In this document: in pieces, positions 11,651-23,271 of the stretch
Layout: every line of letters begins with the position of its first letter
How positions within the stretch are numbered: position 1 is the stretch's first letter
Assembly: GCF_902686445.1 (NCBI RefSeq)
Contig: NC_062226.1
Span: 15,968,001 to 16,032,000, forward strand
Source: Sciurus carolinensis
Lineage: Eukaryota > Chordata > Mammalia > Rodentia > Sciuridae
Direction: 5' to 3'
Length of the DNA stretch: 64,000 nt
The notes under the pieces: generated by a model
What the model was told of the DNA's origin: nothing
What the model saw: the letters and a program-made list of their open reading frames with translations, nothing else
The model's database searches: none
Position numbers and translations under genes: made by a program

Positions 11651-13603
11651 TATGGCTTTTGCACTAAAGTATAAAGTTCCCCCAGAATAGAGGATTTAAT
11701 GTGTGCCAGTTCCATGCACCAGCTATGAGGTGCAGGTGGAGGGTGACAGTGAGTGATGCGCATGATTACTGCAATATGAAATTGTTGGTCGTCAAACAGG
11801 GAGTATGAAAGGTGATTCTTCACCGTGATGGAGATTTGATAAAATTAATAAAAGGAATTTGCGTAATAATGTTGTGATTGAATAAAAACCTTAATGTGAA
11901 GTTCAAAAGACCATTGGCCATGCCTAGACTTCCAAAGTGTTCTAGCAGTGCAGATAAGTACTCCTCCTGGAACATGGCCTGAACCAGAAGAGCAACCATG
12001 TTGGATGACCAAAGACTTCCTCCAAACTTAGTTGGAAGAATGCCTTCCTGCCTTAACTTCAAATGTTCTTTCCATGCAAAATTTATTTCTCCTCCCAGTT
12101 CAATTTTAAGTTCTCCAGTCATGCAGATTTCTGAGTACTTCAGACAACCTAAATCTACTTTTTCTTCTTAAAATTTCAAAGCATACTCTGTAGAATAAAA
12201 TTCGGCACAAAATATGTACACCATTTTTTTTTTCGTTGTACAAATGTCTCTCCTAGTGAAAAACAGGTATAACCAGAGAATTGGATTTGGGTAGAGCTAT
12301 ATATTTATCCAATAAGATACAGAAATTTTAAGGAGTTAGTTCTGTCCTTTAGTAAACCACAGAGCTTTGATGGAAATCCAAATGTCTGGATCGAGTTCAG
12401 ACTTTTAAAGTATGTTTGTAGTTTTATAAAGATTAGAATAAATCTGAGTGTTGTTAGTTAGAAACACAAATTCTTGGCTTGGACCTAGATGACCAGAATA
12501 CTGATAATAGAGATCTTTTAGTTCATTCAATGAAACACTGCTTCCAGGTGATTTTTTATTATCAGAGAAATTTGCAAACACTGTCTGAAGGGATGGAGAA
12601 GGAAAAAAGAAAAAATACCATGCATTGAAAGAGAACTAGATATTTTTGATCTATCTGTATGCATTTCCAAATAAGAAAAGTGTGGAAAACTATGTTTAAA
12701 AAATATAAACAAATATAGTAAAATATAGTAAGTATAATAAACTATTCCTGGAAGGGAAAAACAAGAAGTGAGTCACATACATATGACAGAACACATGCAT
12801 GTCAGGCAATCTGGGAAGGCTAAATGCTCACCAAAGATTGGGGTTGCCTGGATGTTTGTGATATGATCATCCAGTTGAGAAGACATAGTCCCTCTCTAGG
12901 GACATATAAGGCCTTAGGCATCAGGGGTACAACTGTAATGATGCTTCCAGAGAAGGGAGTATAAAAAAATGTGTCCCAAGGTAATTTACCAAGCTGATGA
13001 TGGGGATTCAAGGGAGGGGAGAAAGTCATTTTCAGGCCCATAATTCCCATTGCACAGCCGCTGTGAGCTGTGTGAATCACTGAGCACATTTCAAGGAATG
13101 GATGTCATGTGTCACTAACCGATTCTCACTGCAGATGGGCTCCAGGGTACTCAGGATCTATTTTGAGGAGGCTGCAAGCAGCGGAAGCCTGCTGGTTCCA
13201 CTGTAAGGAAACCTCAGCCACCCTTGAAAATGTGGGGAAATAAAACCTTCAGCCCAAGCACATTTTCTCCCTGTTATGATTCACATTGCCTACACTTCCT
13301 TTCCTCCATTCCCCATTCTCACCCTCCCTTCCTTGTGCTCCTTTTTCAGGAAACTGCATCATTTTTCTTTCATCCAAGTTTGTGGGCAAAGCATGAAACT
13401 TGGAGTTTTATGCATTGCCCTGATTGGAGAGCCAAACAAGAGTTTGTGCAGGAATTATGTTTCTGGCAGTCTAGAATCATGCATAAAATATTCCCAGGTG
13501 CAATAGTTTTTGATTTCCCATTACCCAACTGGATATTGATACCCAGGTCTACCTTAGAAACCTTCTGTGGTGGTTGGGAAATCCTTCCACAGACCTAGGC
13601 CTT
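11651..13603. other. Unique DNA, no gene seen
   Basis: No recognised gene or repeat. The minus-strand open frame at 11820-12122 (100 codons) has no family motif, no homologous neighbours and average base composition; I take it as chance. A larger plus-strand frame at 13224-13598 is likewise unsupported. Confidence 0.5.
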
Positions 13604-14032
13604 GTTGTGGTTGGCAGGATAGTGGCACACAAAAAACAAGGGTGTCTGTGTCCTGATCCCCAGGATTTCTGAATGCATTCTCTTCCTTGGCAAAGAATTT
13701 GTAGACATGATTAAATAAAGAATCTTGAGAATAAAGGATGATCCTGGGTTATCAAGTGAGCCCAGTGTAATCACAATGGTCCTTAAGGAGGAAGGTCAGA
13801 GTATGAGAAGCAAGTATAACAACAGAAACAAAGGTGGTAGCAAGATCAATGTAGGTCTACAACCAAGGAATGAGGACAACCTCTACACCCTGGGAATGGC
13901 TCATCAGTGACTTTAGACTTCTGAACCTCAGAACTGAAAGATAATAAACGTGTGCTCTTTCAGAACATGAAGTTTATGGTGACTTGTGATATCAGGCATA
14001 AGAAACTAATGCAGTCTTGGAATGACTTGGAA
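13604..14032 (+). mobile_element. MaLR (MLT1-type) solo LTR
   Basis: The ordered blocks 'tgtcctgatccccaggattt', 'ttggcaaagaatttgtagac', 'atgattaaataaagaatctt', 'gatcctgggttatcaag', 'cccagtgtaatcacaatggt' and 'cttctgaacctcagaactg' follow the MLT1 LTR consensus in sense orientation, with the LTR poly(A) signal AATAAA at 13943-13948 and a terminal 'agaaactaatgc'. There is no internal region, so it is a solo LTR of the ancient ERVL-MaLR group. The open frame at 13725-13910 falls within it and is not a gene. Confidence 0.85.
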
Positions 14033-15574
14033 GAACAGCATCCCAACCCCACTGAACAACGCACTCAATTGGACCATGATGCAAGTGGGAAATAAAGTTG
14101 TTCTGTATTTAAAAATCACTTAAAGGTTGTATGACTTTGAAAGTGAGTATGTCATCCAAAATGTCACAGACTTTAGAAGGCCACCAAGTTGGATTTTGCC
14201 CAATCTGTTTTTACCTTCCCTTACTCTATTCCTCTATTTTCTTTGAACTTTGTTCATAGTGTCAGGTTCATTTTATTTTTCTGTCCTCTTCCAATGCCTT
14301 TTGTGACTATGTCAGAATAAATTTTGCCAAAGCCTTTAAACAGTTATGCATTTTTTTATGTAAAATAAATAAAGTGGATAAATATGGTAAAACAAATGGA
14401 GCATTTCAAAAAGAAATTACCAAAAAGACGATTTTAAGACACAATCATCTGCAGTGCATCTGTTCAAATACCCTCACTACCATTTTTCTCTTTAAATTTT
14501 GACTTCCCTTCTGGTGGCCCAGTTTTATCAGGCTTTGAGTAGGTTTCATTGGAAAAGAGTTTGTGTTTCAGGCAAGACAATAGAATTTGTTTATATGCCA
14601 GTATCATCTTTCTGAGGTTGTCCTGCTTTTATACACACAGAGATAGATGAACTCAGTGCAAAAACCAGGGTGTTTTTACAAAAGAGCTTTACAATTGTTC
14701 CTATCCACTTTTTCATGCTCTGTTTTTATCCTACCTTCTGAAGGTATCTGTTTTAGTCAATGAAGGTTGAAAGCAGTATATGCCAAGGCTCTATGTAACT
14801 GCAGAATTGCAAAGATATGAAGAGCCTGGGTATCTGAGTCCCTGAGGAATTGATTGGAGAAGTGTTATTTGATGCGAAATCCCCTTTTGAATATTTGTGA
14901 GAGTTACAGCTAAACTTTCATATGTCAAGTCACCAAATTTTGTAGCTGTCTGTTATAACAGTTATCCTGCTCTTCTGCACACAGATGGGAAAAAGGCACA
15001 GAGGATTTCCCAGGGAGGGTTTTAGAGAACAAATGTGGACATATGAGACATTTCTTTTCAGACATTATTGCATCAAGTTAGGATGAACAAAAGACAGGCT
15101 CAGGAAACTGTTATCACTTACCATGATTCCTGGTGCACAGTACTAAGATGTGGACTGGAACAGTTGCCCTCTTCTCTCTTATCACTGCCTTTTTCATGGA
15201 AAAAGCATGGCTAAGTTCTAAGATTAAAGTTGCTGTTCAGCATTATTATGGAGGCATGCCAGTCTAAGGTGGTGACTGTAAGTCCTACTACCTGCAACAG
15301 AAAAGAAGGAACTAGATATTAGCATAAAATCGAGGTATACACCAGATTGTGTAGGGAGCCATAGGAGATATGCCACCTGAGATTTTACCCATGCCATTGT
15401 TAATAAATTAGCTGGAAAAATAATATGGGTTAATTCCATAACTTGCTGTACTATAGAACTAATAGCTACTATAACTTGAGTGAGTGCCATAGACCAGTCA
15501 CTGTATCACCTTATGAGATAAGGAAAAGGATTTAATTCAACTACTTCACAGAAGGGAAAAATAAGGTTCAAAGA
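14033..15574. other. Unique DNA, no gene seen
   Basis: Nothing recognised. Only short, unsupported open frames. Confidence 0.5.
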
Positions 15575-15765
15575 GTAAGCCTGGTGCCATGGTGCTCTCC
15601 TTTAAGTCCAGCAACCCGGGAGGCTGAGGTAGGATGATTGCAAGTTTGAGACCAGCCTAGGTAACTTGAAATCAAAAATAAAAAGGGTTCATGGTATAGC
15701 TCAGTAATAGAGTGTCCCTGGGTTCAATTCCATATAATGCAAATAAATTTTTAAAAATTACATAA
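15575..15765 (+). mobile_element. B1-dID dimeric SINE
   Basis: A 7SL-derived left part ('caacccgggaggctgaggta', 'gatgattgcaagtttgagac', 'cagcctaggtaact') is joined through an A-rich linker to an ID-like, tRNA-derived right part ('ggtatagctcagtaatagag', 'gtgtccctgggttcaattcc') and an A-rich tail. This fusion is typical of the squirrel-related rodent clade and is one of the main grounds for the organism call. It is moderately decayed. Confidence 0.92.
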
Positions 15766-17408
15766 CTTTTTCATGTTTCTATAATGATTAACTGGTAAAG
15801 AAGAAATGCAAGTACTAAACAATTTTAATCTTTCTATTTTCAAGTTTATACTCTTTTTAAAAATCATGATATATGGTTTTCTTCACAATCCTAGGGAGAG
15901 AAAAAAAAAAAAGGTGTTCAAGCAACCAAGTGTTCTGAACAACTGAGAATCAGATTGTGAGGGCCAGAGAAGACATTAGCTTATCTGTTCTAACTTTGTC
16001 ATTATAGCACTTAGAAGGATCAGCATGAAGTAATTTCCATAAGGTCATGTACCACAGTGGCCAACAGAGAGTTCCCTTGTCTGTTGACTCCTTTATGCAC
16101 TTTTTCCACATGCTCAGTGTCTGAGTCCTTCATATAATCATTTTCCAATCCTTCCAATTCTCTATTTTTGGACTGAGTGCTGAGTACCCATCCCTGAAAC
16201 AGCCAGGAAAATGTCTTCAAGTCTAGCTCAGAACATTTTCTGTTGCATTGATTTTCTAGGAGATTTATGGCGTTGACCTGATCTCAATGAAGAAACTAAA
16301 TCCAATTCGCTAAGGAATTACAAGCCTGTCGGATCAATAATCTATTTATCTCCTTCACTTTGCCATCTTTAGACACTCCAAACTTGTCATGGGAAATTGA
16401 AAGCATTTTAAAACTATAATTATGCAGCCTCAGGAAAGGTCTTCAACATTTCTGAAGAGTTTCAATTGCCTTTGAGGAAATACTACCCTGGTTTGTGTAA
16501 TAAAGATCACACTCTGGTCACCAGCCAAGTACTTAGCCTAGGCTCATTAATAGAAATACAATGTCAGGATAACAGGAACCCATAACCAGGGTATTTTCCA
16601 TACTGTTTCATAAGATCCTATAAGCCACATTGGACTTGGTTCTGGGAGTCTAGTTTAAGAGCTACCTAATTGAAATGAAGCACAGTCAAAGAAAAGCAAC
16701 TCAAGTGGTAAAGAAAGTAAAATATTTTGAAATATGAATGAGTAATATTGAATAAGGTGGATATTCTGCTAGTATAGAATGAAACAAAAAAACTTAAAAG
16801 GAACCTTAAATAATCACAGACAGGCAGGAAAATAAATTGCTCAATGTAGATCCAGATGGCAAGCACAGAGTGGAAGCAGATAAGGAGAAAGTGATTGTCT
16901 ATAGGAACAATCTTCCTTATGACTATTACTTTGGTAAAATGAAGCACCTTTCCAAGAGGTAGTCATCTTGTCTCCAGAGAAGAGATGGATCAGCAAAATC
17001 TTCTGCTTAACCTGTTTGACCCCAGGTTTGTCCATGTAAATATTTTCACTCCTCGATTTATCCATTCCTTGAACTTACCATTCCTTGAAAATCTTCCACA
17101 GTCTATAATCTATTATCTTTGAACTGGGAGCATTTATCAATCCACCAATATGGGAAAATGCTATGATTATGGGCTCTTACCATCCTGACACTGTGCTTCT
17201 GTTAATGATATTTCCTTCATCATCTCATTTCAATCAAGCAATCTAGTGTTCATCTCCAAAGCTCTGCTGAAAGACCACTCTCTCTGAAACATGAATGACT
17301 CCTGCCTCACATATTTTTCAGGGTGCTTCTCCCAACTAATTTTGAAGTAATGATGTGTGTGTTTGTGTGGGGGGGTGTTTTTCCATGTCTTTTACTAGAG
17401 CCTAGAAC
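15766..17408. other. Unique DNA; part may be conserved non-coding
   Basis: No gene seen. The stretch 16250-16510 is AT-rich with TAAT/ATTA and CAATTG-type motifs and no repeat signature; it has the look of possible conserved non-coding DNA, which only a cross-species alignment could show. Confidence 0.4.
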
Positions 17409-17582
17409 AGTGGTTCTCAAACTTGAACATGTATTAGAAACACATGCAGAATTTACTAAAACAGAATTTTACATAAATCCTGGACATTCTGATTCAATAG
17501 ACCTCTACTGGGGACCAAGAATTTGTATTTCTAATGAGGTCCAAGTGGATGACAAGCTTGATGTTTTGGGGACCACACTTTA
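17409..17582 (-). repeat. MER5A-type hAT DNA transposon relic
   Basis: The ends carry the family's terminal inverted repeat: 'cagtggttctcaaacttga' at the left and 'tggggaccacacttta' at the right. The middle has 'attctgattcaatagacctc' and 'gaatttgtatttctaatgag', the antisense form of the MER5A consensus. It is a non-autonomous element without coding capacity, mobilised long ago by a Charlie-type hAT transposase. The open frame across it (17323-17583) is incidental. Confidence 0.88.
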
Positions 17583-18785
17583 AAAATATAGACTGGTCTA
17601 GATTATAATTGCTGGGTAATTAGGGTCCATAACATCTGTTGGAGACGGTGGGAAGGTTGCAATGTTAACTGATAATGGTATTGGCATTTTGAGCTCTGTA
17701 ATTCTCTATTTGGGAGAATGTGTCATGAATTATAGGCAGTTAGCAAGATCAATGGTCTGTACACAACAGATACCAGTAGCAACTCCCATTCAGTTGTGAC
17801 AATCAAAATATCACACATTGGAAAATGGCACCCCTACCCTAATTGAAAGAAAAAAAAATGTGTTAAAGGACACTAAGATACCTGATTGTTTGTGTTGTCC
17901 ATTAGTTTTCATTGAGAATTATATAACCAAAGTTAATATCAATCAAATTAAAATCTGAGAACATTTTTTTAAGCAAGTATCCATGCCATATCCATCCCAG
18001 CATGTGGCTCCTGTAGAGTTTGTTGAAACACACAGGATCTGCCACACTGTCAGTTTCTGGATCTCGAAGTCTTATGTGACTAGCTTTATACACATATAGA
18101 AATCCAAACTTGTGTCTTCTTACCAAAATTGGGTACAACCAGCTTGTCTGCAACAACCCAAGGTTCTCTGGTTTCTGTACCTTAATAGCACAAATTTATT
18201 TGTCAGGGAGAGCAACAAATTTGAACATGAAAAAAAGCATAGGATGTAATACACAGGAATTCCACCCAGCAGTAAATAGGACCCTGTGTGCCTCTTGCAA
18301 TATAAAACATTGATATTTCCTTCCCTTGGGGAAGCATGAAAACACAGAGATAGTAAATGCTCCCTTCCCTGGTTTCCTCTTCTCCTGTGCTTTGTACAGT
18401 ACAGGGTTTTTGTTTGTTGAATAAATAATTGAATGAACAAACACCAGGTATGAAAGCAATGGAGGAAGCACAGGTGCTGCTCAAATTGAAAAGTCTACTT
18501 TTCTGTCATCCTACTATCAGCCTTTTCAAAAATGTTCCAGAAAAAGTACCAACTGAAATCTGATATCTAGAGAACATGATGGTGTAACCCAGGACAATTT
18601 CAAACAGAAGAGCACGTGGGTGTGCTGACCAAGACATTGCTAAGCTGAGGACTTCCTGATTTCCACCTCACTTCTACCAGAGTGGTGTTCTGTCAATTTA
18701 TTTTAAACAGGGTAAGAGTACATTCAAAAAGTATTCAGTGACTTCCATACAAATAAAAGAATAAAAGTGGACTCTGCATCAAACA
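17583..18785. other. Unique DNA with possible L2 trace
   Basis: No gene seen. At about 18390-18440 'tgttgaataaataattgaatgaa' is like the 3' end of an L2 element, too short to be certain. Several overlapping open frames on both strands at 18110-18484 have no family features and cover each other, as chance frames do. Confidence 0.4.
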
Positions 18786-18955
18786 TCTTAAACTACTTGT
18801 GCCAAGCTCTGCATTAACGGTCTTCTCATTGATTCTTATAAAAGCCTTATGAAATTGGTATTCACACCAACACAATTAAAGATCAAAGTTCAAAGAAGTT
18901 GAGTCAGTTTTCTAAGACTAGGTATTTGGTTAGCATCCCAAATAAAATTTGGTCC
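18786..18955 (-). repeat. MIR SINE, antisense
   Basis: 'gccaagctctgcattaacgg', 'cttataaaagccttatgaaa', then a decayed 'gatcaaagttcaaagaagtt' region, in the order expected for an antisense MIR. Confidence 0.7.
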
Positions 18956-19324
18956 TAAGGTTTTTCATTGTATGCCCTTGTTTCAACCCACCATAGAATC
19001 CCCAGTGATCAGTATTTCTTGCTTCCCCACTTGGTGGACCTCCTCTATTCTAACACTTTGTCAGCTCAGATGATGGCATTTGTGATTTTTGCTGCAAGCT
19101 CTATTTCTTTAGGTTTAGAGGTATATCTCTCTTCTACCTCTGAAATTCTCTAGATAACACAAGTCCTGCCAGTTCCTTGAAATACATAGAAAAACATAAA
19201 ATACACAGATCTACTGGTCTGAAAGGTTCAGCATATGGTTGCAGAATTTTTACTAATAACAGCAATGACTTATTTGTTGAGCTCTTCTCTCCCTTAAACT
19301 CACCACCAAGTCTTTCACATAATG

Positions 19325-19500
19325 ATCTTAGATGATCCTCACACAGGTCCATAAGGTCAGCACTATCACAATCCTATTCTAAAGACAAATATTGAGACAC
19401 TGTGATTAGTGTGACCAACTACATTTTACAGAGTCTTATGTGGATGCATCAAGGTCAGAGCCAAAGTTCAAACCCAAGTCGTTTGATTCCAACCCTTTAC
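19325..19500 (-). repeat. MIR SINE, antisense
   Basis: 'gatgatcctcacacaggtcc' followed by 'caatcctattctaaagacaa', then 'aaggtcagagccaaagttca' and 'aacccaagtcgtttgattcc' follow the antisense MIR order. Confidence 0.7.
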
Positions 19501-19654
19501 TACAACTATTTGCACTCCTCACATATGGTTAAGGCTATTCATTAACTTCTGTGTCCTCCACCTTCCTTTATGGAGTGATGGGATGGATCTACTAGAGGCT
19601 ATTTACCTGAGAGGCTCACTCTGTGCTCTTAGAGGTCATAATGAATATCAACTT

Positions 19655-19830
19655 AAGAATTACAATCTTTTAAGTTAGAAGTTCTGGACCTGAATCTTCG
19701 TTCCAATTTATTACTGTAAACATCTTCAGAGAGACACTGCCTATCATCAAGCCTCATCTCCTCATTTGAAGATTGGGGATTGTAGTGTTCCCTCACTCAT
19801 CATATCACTCAGCATTAAATCCCTTGCACA
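19655..19830 (+). repeat. MIR SINE, sense, decayed
   Basis: 'gttctggacctgaatcttcg' followed by 'catctcctcatttgaagat' and 'tggggattgtagtgttccct' is consistent with a degraded sense MIR. Confidence 0.5.
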
Positions 19831-20014
19831 GCTGAACACATTTTCAAAGGTCGACTTGATCACTATTGTAATAGCTAAGATAACCCACGCAATATACAAG
19901 GAGATAGGAAAGCATACTAAAATTAATACGAATGATCACAAATCTTAATACAAAGAGCAAAAGGAGTGATATTTTATGATGATCTTCAATATGGTTGAAA
20001 CATTTTAACCCCCG

Positions 20015-20130
20015 AAGCTTGTTTTGGGGGTAAATATTCTTCCCAATTTAAGATGAGGAAACTGGGTCTTAGATAGAGGAGATGACTTGCTAAATATTTT
20101 ATTGCAAACTGGAGACTTTAGGAATTTGAC
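20015..20130 (-). repeat. MIR SINE fragment, antisense
   Basis: 'tttaagatgaggaaactggg' followed by 'gatgacttgctaaatat' matches the antisense MIR core. Confidence 0.65.
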
Positions 20131-20284
20131 TTGTCTTGCTTGCTTCCAGTTTAGGGTAATTATGATCAGTAAAGTCTTTCTGGAGTCCATGTGCCCTAAA
20201 ATATGAGAAGTGTCCCACACAGGGGTGAATGGCTCTAATTTTCTTTCCTACTCACATCCTCTGCATAAATGAATAGGACTTAAT

Positions 20285-20425
20285 ATTTTCTGAACAACCA
20301 ATCTATGTCAAGAGATTGTATGTGATCTACTATTTAATTATCACCTCTGTGAGGTGGGTATTTTCTTCTTTTTAAAGTCACAGAAAGTGAGTCTCATATA
20401 CGTGAGAACACTTGGCCAGGAATAT
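20285..20425 (-). repeat. MIR SINE, antisense
   Basis: 'tatgtcaagagattgtatgt', 'ttatcacctctgtgaggtgg' and 'gtattttcttctttttaaag' follow the antisense MIR order, ending near 'acacttggccagga'. Confidence 0.65.
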
Positions 20426-20429
20426 ATAA

Positions 20430-21599
20430 TAAACAACTACTGGTTTCTATGTTTCTCTAACACTGGATTCTGCATTCTATATTGGATTCTATTTTTCTTT
20501 AAAATTCATGCCCTTCTGATTCATTATCTCCTTCACACTACAGATGTCTCCTGGAATTTTCCATGGTACCTACTTTCCTAGGCCAACCTTACTATCTATG
20601 TTTCTTTTTTTTTTCCTTGCTCTGCAGGGGTCCTTGGCTCTGTCACATTTTAATTCTGTAAAGAGGAGAAAGAAACTCTGGAGAATTGACAACTAGTCAG
20701 AGAGAGAGGGAGCAGGGAGGCTGGTCTCATTCTTCCAACCACTTCATTCCTTTTATTTCTTTTCTTTTCTATTCTTTTTTTTTTTTTTTCACTTGTAATA
20801 ACATTCACCACAGAGGCCATTCTGTAGGTTGTTGTTATATGCATTGACACATATGGGAGAAACTAACTCTGCTCCGAAAGAAACAATTGGAAAATATATA
20901 ACGGCCTATTTGAAGCTGCAGAGAAAGACTGTAATTCATAATGTTCCTTATGTCCCCAAATATGCTCCTCTGGACATCCTAAATGCTGGAATCCATGTGC
21001 AATATAAGTCCCAGCATAGATCACATGGCTCTTGCATTACCAACTTTTTATGAAAGATAATCTAACCTTTGCATTGTGCCAAATAAACCTCTTAAAACCC
21101 AATTGCTGTTTTTCATTCAGGCACATACTACATATGTAATATTATTTCCCTAGATAAGAGTTTTGATGTGTTCCATTAAAATGCAAAGTCCACAGTCTTA
21201 AGCACACAATTTAAAATCTTCCAACTGTTTGGTCCCCACCTAACCCAATGTTTCTACTTCCATTGTCCCAAATACCATGTTTCTAATCCCTTTCCCTTCT
21301 GTATATAACCTCCATCGATTTCTCTGGTCCTCAGATCATGCATCACTGATAATAAGAGGGGTTTTAGATATGTTCTTGATTTAGTTCACAGTTGGACTTA
21401 ATCTCATAATTGTGTATAAAACTATATTTGACACTTCTGCCTTTCCACATAAAATGTTCAAAGTTATTTTCAGAATCTAAAAAATGTTGGTCACCATCAA
21501 ATCGCTAAGAAATTACTGTAGGATTTATCAGTTGGTAATCTGCAGATCTGGATGGATGGTGATTCTTAGAGAACATGCAGCCTTTCCCATACTTAATTG
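20430..21599. other. Unique DNA with possible L2 remnant
   Basis: No gene seen. A splice-acceptor-like pyrimidine tract ends at an AG at 20626-20627 but leads to no plausible exon. A T-run lies near 20774-20790. At about 21175-21330 'aatcttccaactgtttggtc' and 'tatataacctccatcgattt' hint at an L2 3' region in sense orientation, at low confidence. Confidence 0.4.
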
Positions 21600-22055
21600 G
21601 ATTATGAAACCATTAGTCTTAGTTTCTACAGCCCATGACAAAACACTATACATTCAAGGGTTAAAGAAGGAGCACAGAATTTTTTTCCTGTCACAGTCCT
21701 CAGGTGAGAAATCTGAAAACAAGGTGTCATCAGGTTGGGGGCCCTCTGGAAGCTCTGAGGGATAGTCGGTACCATGGCCCTGTCCAAACTTGGGTGCCTG
21801 CTAGAAAGCCTTGGCCTTCATTGGCTTGTATTCACATCATTACCTCCATCACTACATGTCTCCCCCACCTGGGTCTTGATGTCTCTGATCACCCTCTGCC
21901 TTTCTTTTGTCATCAATTTCCAAGCAGCATAATGTTATTTAAGTTCCTTAATTATATCTGCAAAGACCCTTTTTTTCCAAATAAGGCTATAGTCACAGAT
22001 TCTGGGTAGATACATCTCTTCATGGGTCTGCAATTCAATCCACTCTGCCATTTAT
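21600..22055 (-). mobile_element. Probable MaLR-type LTR, antisense
   Basis: The plus-strand order 'acaaaacactatacattcaa', 'cacagtcctcaggtgaga', a G/C-richer middle, then 'taattatatctgcaaagacc' and 'ggctatagtcacagattctg' is the arrangement of an antisense MLT1/MST-like LTR. Divergence is high and the subfamily cannot be fixed by eye. Confidence 0.5.
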
Positions 22056-22220
22056 CAAAAATTATATGGAGAAGCTAAACTCTGAAAGGCATAGTTTGGC
22101 AAAAGCCATAGTTGATGGCTACCACAGTGCTTTAACATCTTTTAAAAATGTGGGGTTTTTTTCCTATTATCTTAACCTCAAGATTTTATAATGTTGTGAA
22201 GTTAGAGTTATGTTTTCCTC

Positions 22221-22454
22221 TTTTTTTTTTTTTTTTCCTTTTTTTTTTATTTATTTTTTTTACGTTTACATAGGGTAATGATGTTTATTATATTTTTCCC
22301 CTCCACCCCAGCCCTCCCACCCCTCCCACCCCTCCCACCCCTCTTTTCCCTCTACACAGTCCTTCTTTCCTTCATTCTTACTGCTCTCCTTAGCCTAACT
22401 CTAAACCTAACCCTAAACCTAATGCTAGCCCCTCCCACCCCCCATTATATGTCC
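22221..22454 (-). mobile_element. L1 3' UTR and poly(A) tail (young copy, antisense)
   Basis: On the minus strand this follows the ORF2 stop and contains the same short G tract, telomere-like tract (22390-22428) and purine-rich block as the copy at 9503-9790. A 9-base unit (CCCTCCCAC on the plus strand) is repeated about 3.5 times at 22312-22343, more than in the other copy. A poly(A) signal (TTTATT on the plus strand, 22284-22289) is followed after about 23 bases by the tail, which appears on the plus strand as T-rich sequence at about 22221-22260. The distal signal and about 95 bases present in the other copy are absent. Confidence 0.92.
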
Positions 22455-23270
22455 TCATCCGCTTATCAGCGAGATCATTTGTCCTTTAGTTTTTTGAGAT
22501 TGGCTTATCTCACTTAGCATGATATTCTCCAATTTCGACCATTTGCCTACAAATGCCATAATTTTATCATTCTTCATTGCGGAGTAATATTCCATTGTAT
22601 AAATATGCCACAGTTTCTTTATCCATTCATCAACTGAAGGGCATCTAGGTTGGTTCCACAATCTGGCTATGGTGAATTGAGCAGCAATGAACATTGATGT
22701 GGCTGTATCTCTGTAGTATGCTGATTTTAAGTCCTTTGGGTATAGGCCAAGGAGTGGGATAGCTGGGTCAAATGGTGTTTCCATTCCAAGCTTTCTGAGG
22801 AATCTCCACACTGCTTTCCAGAGTGGTTGCACTAATTTGCAACCCCACCAGCAATGTATGAGTGTTCCTTTTTCACCACATCCTCGCCAACACCTATTGT
22901 TGCTTGTATTCTTGATAATCGCCATTCTAATTGGGGTGAGATGAAATCTTAGGGTGGTTTTGATTTGCATTTCCCTTATTACTAGGGATGTTGAACATTT
23001 TTTCATATATCTGGTGATTACTTCTACATCTTCTTCTGTGAAGTGTCTGTTCATTTCCTTAGCCCATTTGTTGATTGGATTATTTGTATTCTTCGTGTAG
23101 AGTTTTTGAGTTCTTTATAGATTCTGGAAATTAGCGCTCTATCTGAGGTATGGTTGGCAAAGATATTCTCCCACTCTGTAGGCTCTCTCTTCACATTTCT
23201 GATAGTTTCCTTTGCTGAGAGAAAGCTTTTTAGTTTGAATCTATCCCAGTTGTTTATTCTTGCTGTTTCT
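22455..23270 (-). pseudogene. L1 ORF2 C-terminal fragment, frameshifted
   Basis: Minus-strand remains of the last part of ORF2, 5'-truncated at an Arg-Ile-Asn-Asn-Trp-Asp region near 23270. Marks include '[13 protein letters not shown]', '[17 protein letters not shown]', '[18 protein letters not shown]' and '[17 protein letters not shown]'. The reading frame breaks at 23103-23107: this copy has five A where the copy at 8609 has six, so the C-terminal 200 codons and the upstream 80 lie in different frames. It is a dead copy of the same lineage as 7646-9790. Confidence 0.94.
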
Positions 23271-23271
23271 T

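Noticed and set aside
11820..12122. 100-codon minus-strand frame
   Set aside because: No recognised domain, splice context or composition bias; expected by chance in this length.
20590..20627. Strong splice-acceptor-like pyrimidine tract ending in CAG
   Set aside because: No open frame and no good donor downstream; pyrimidine tracts are common in this DNA.
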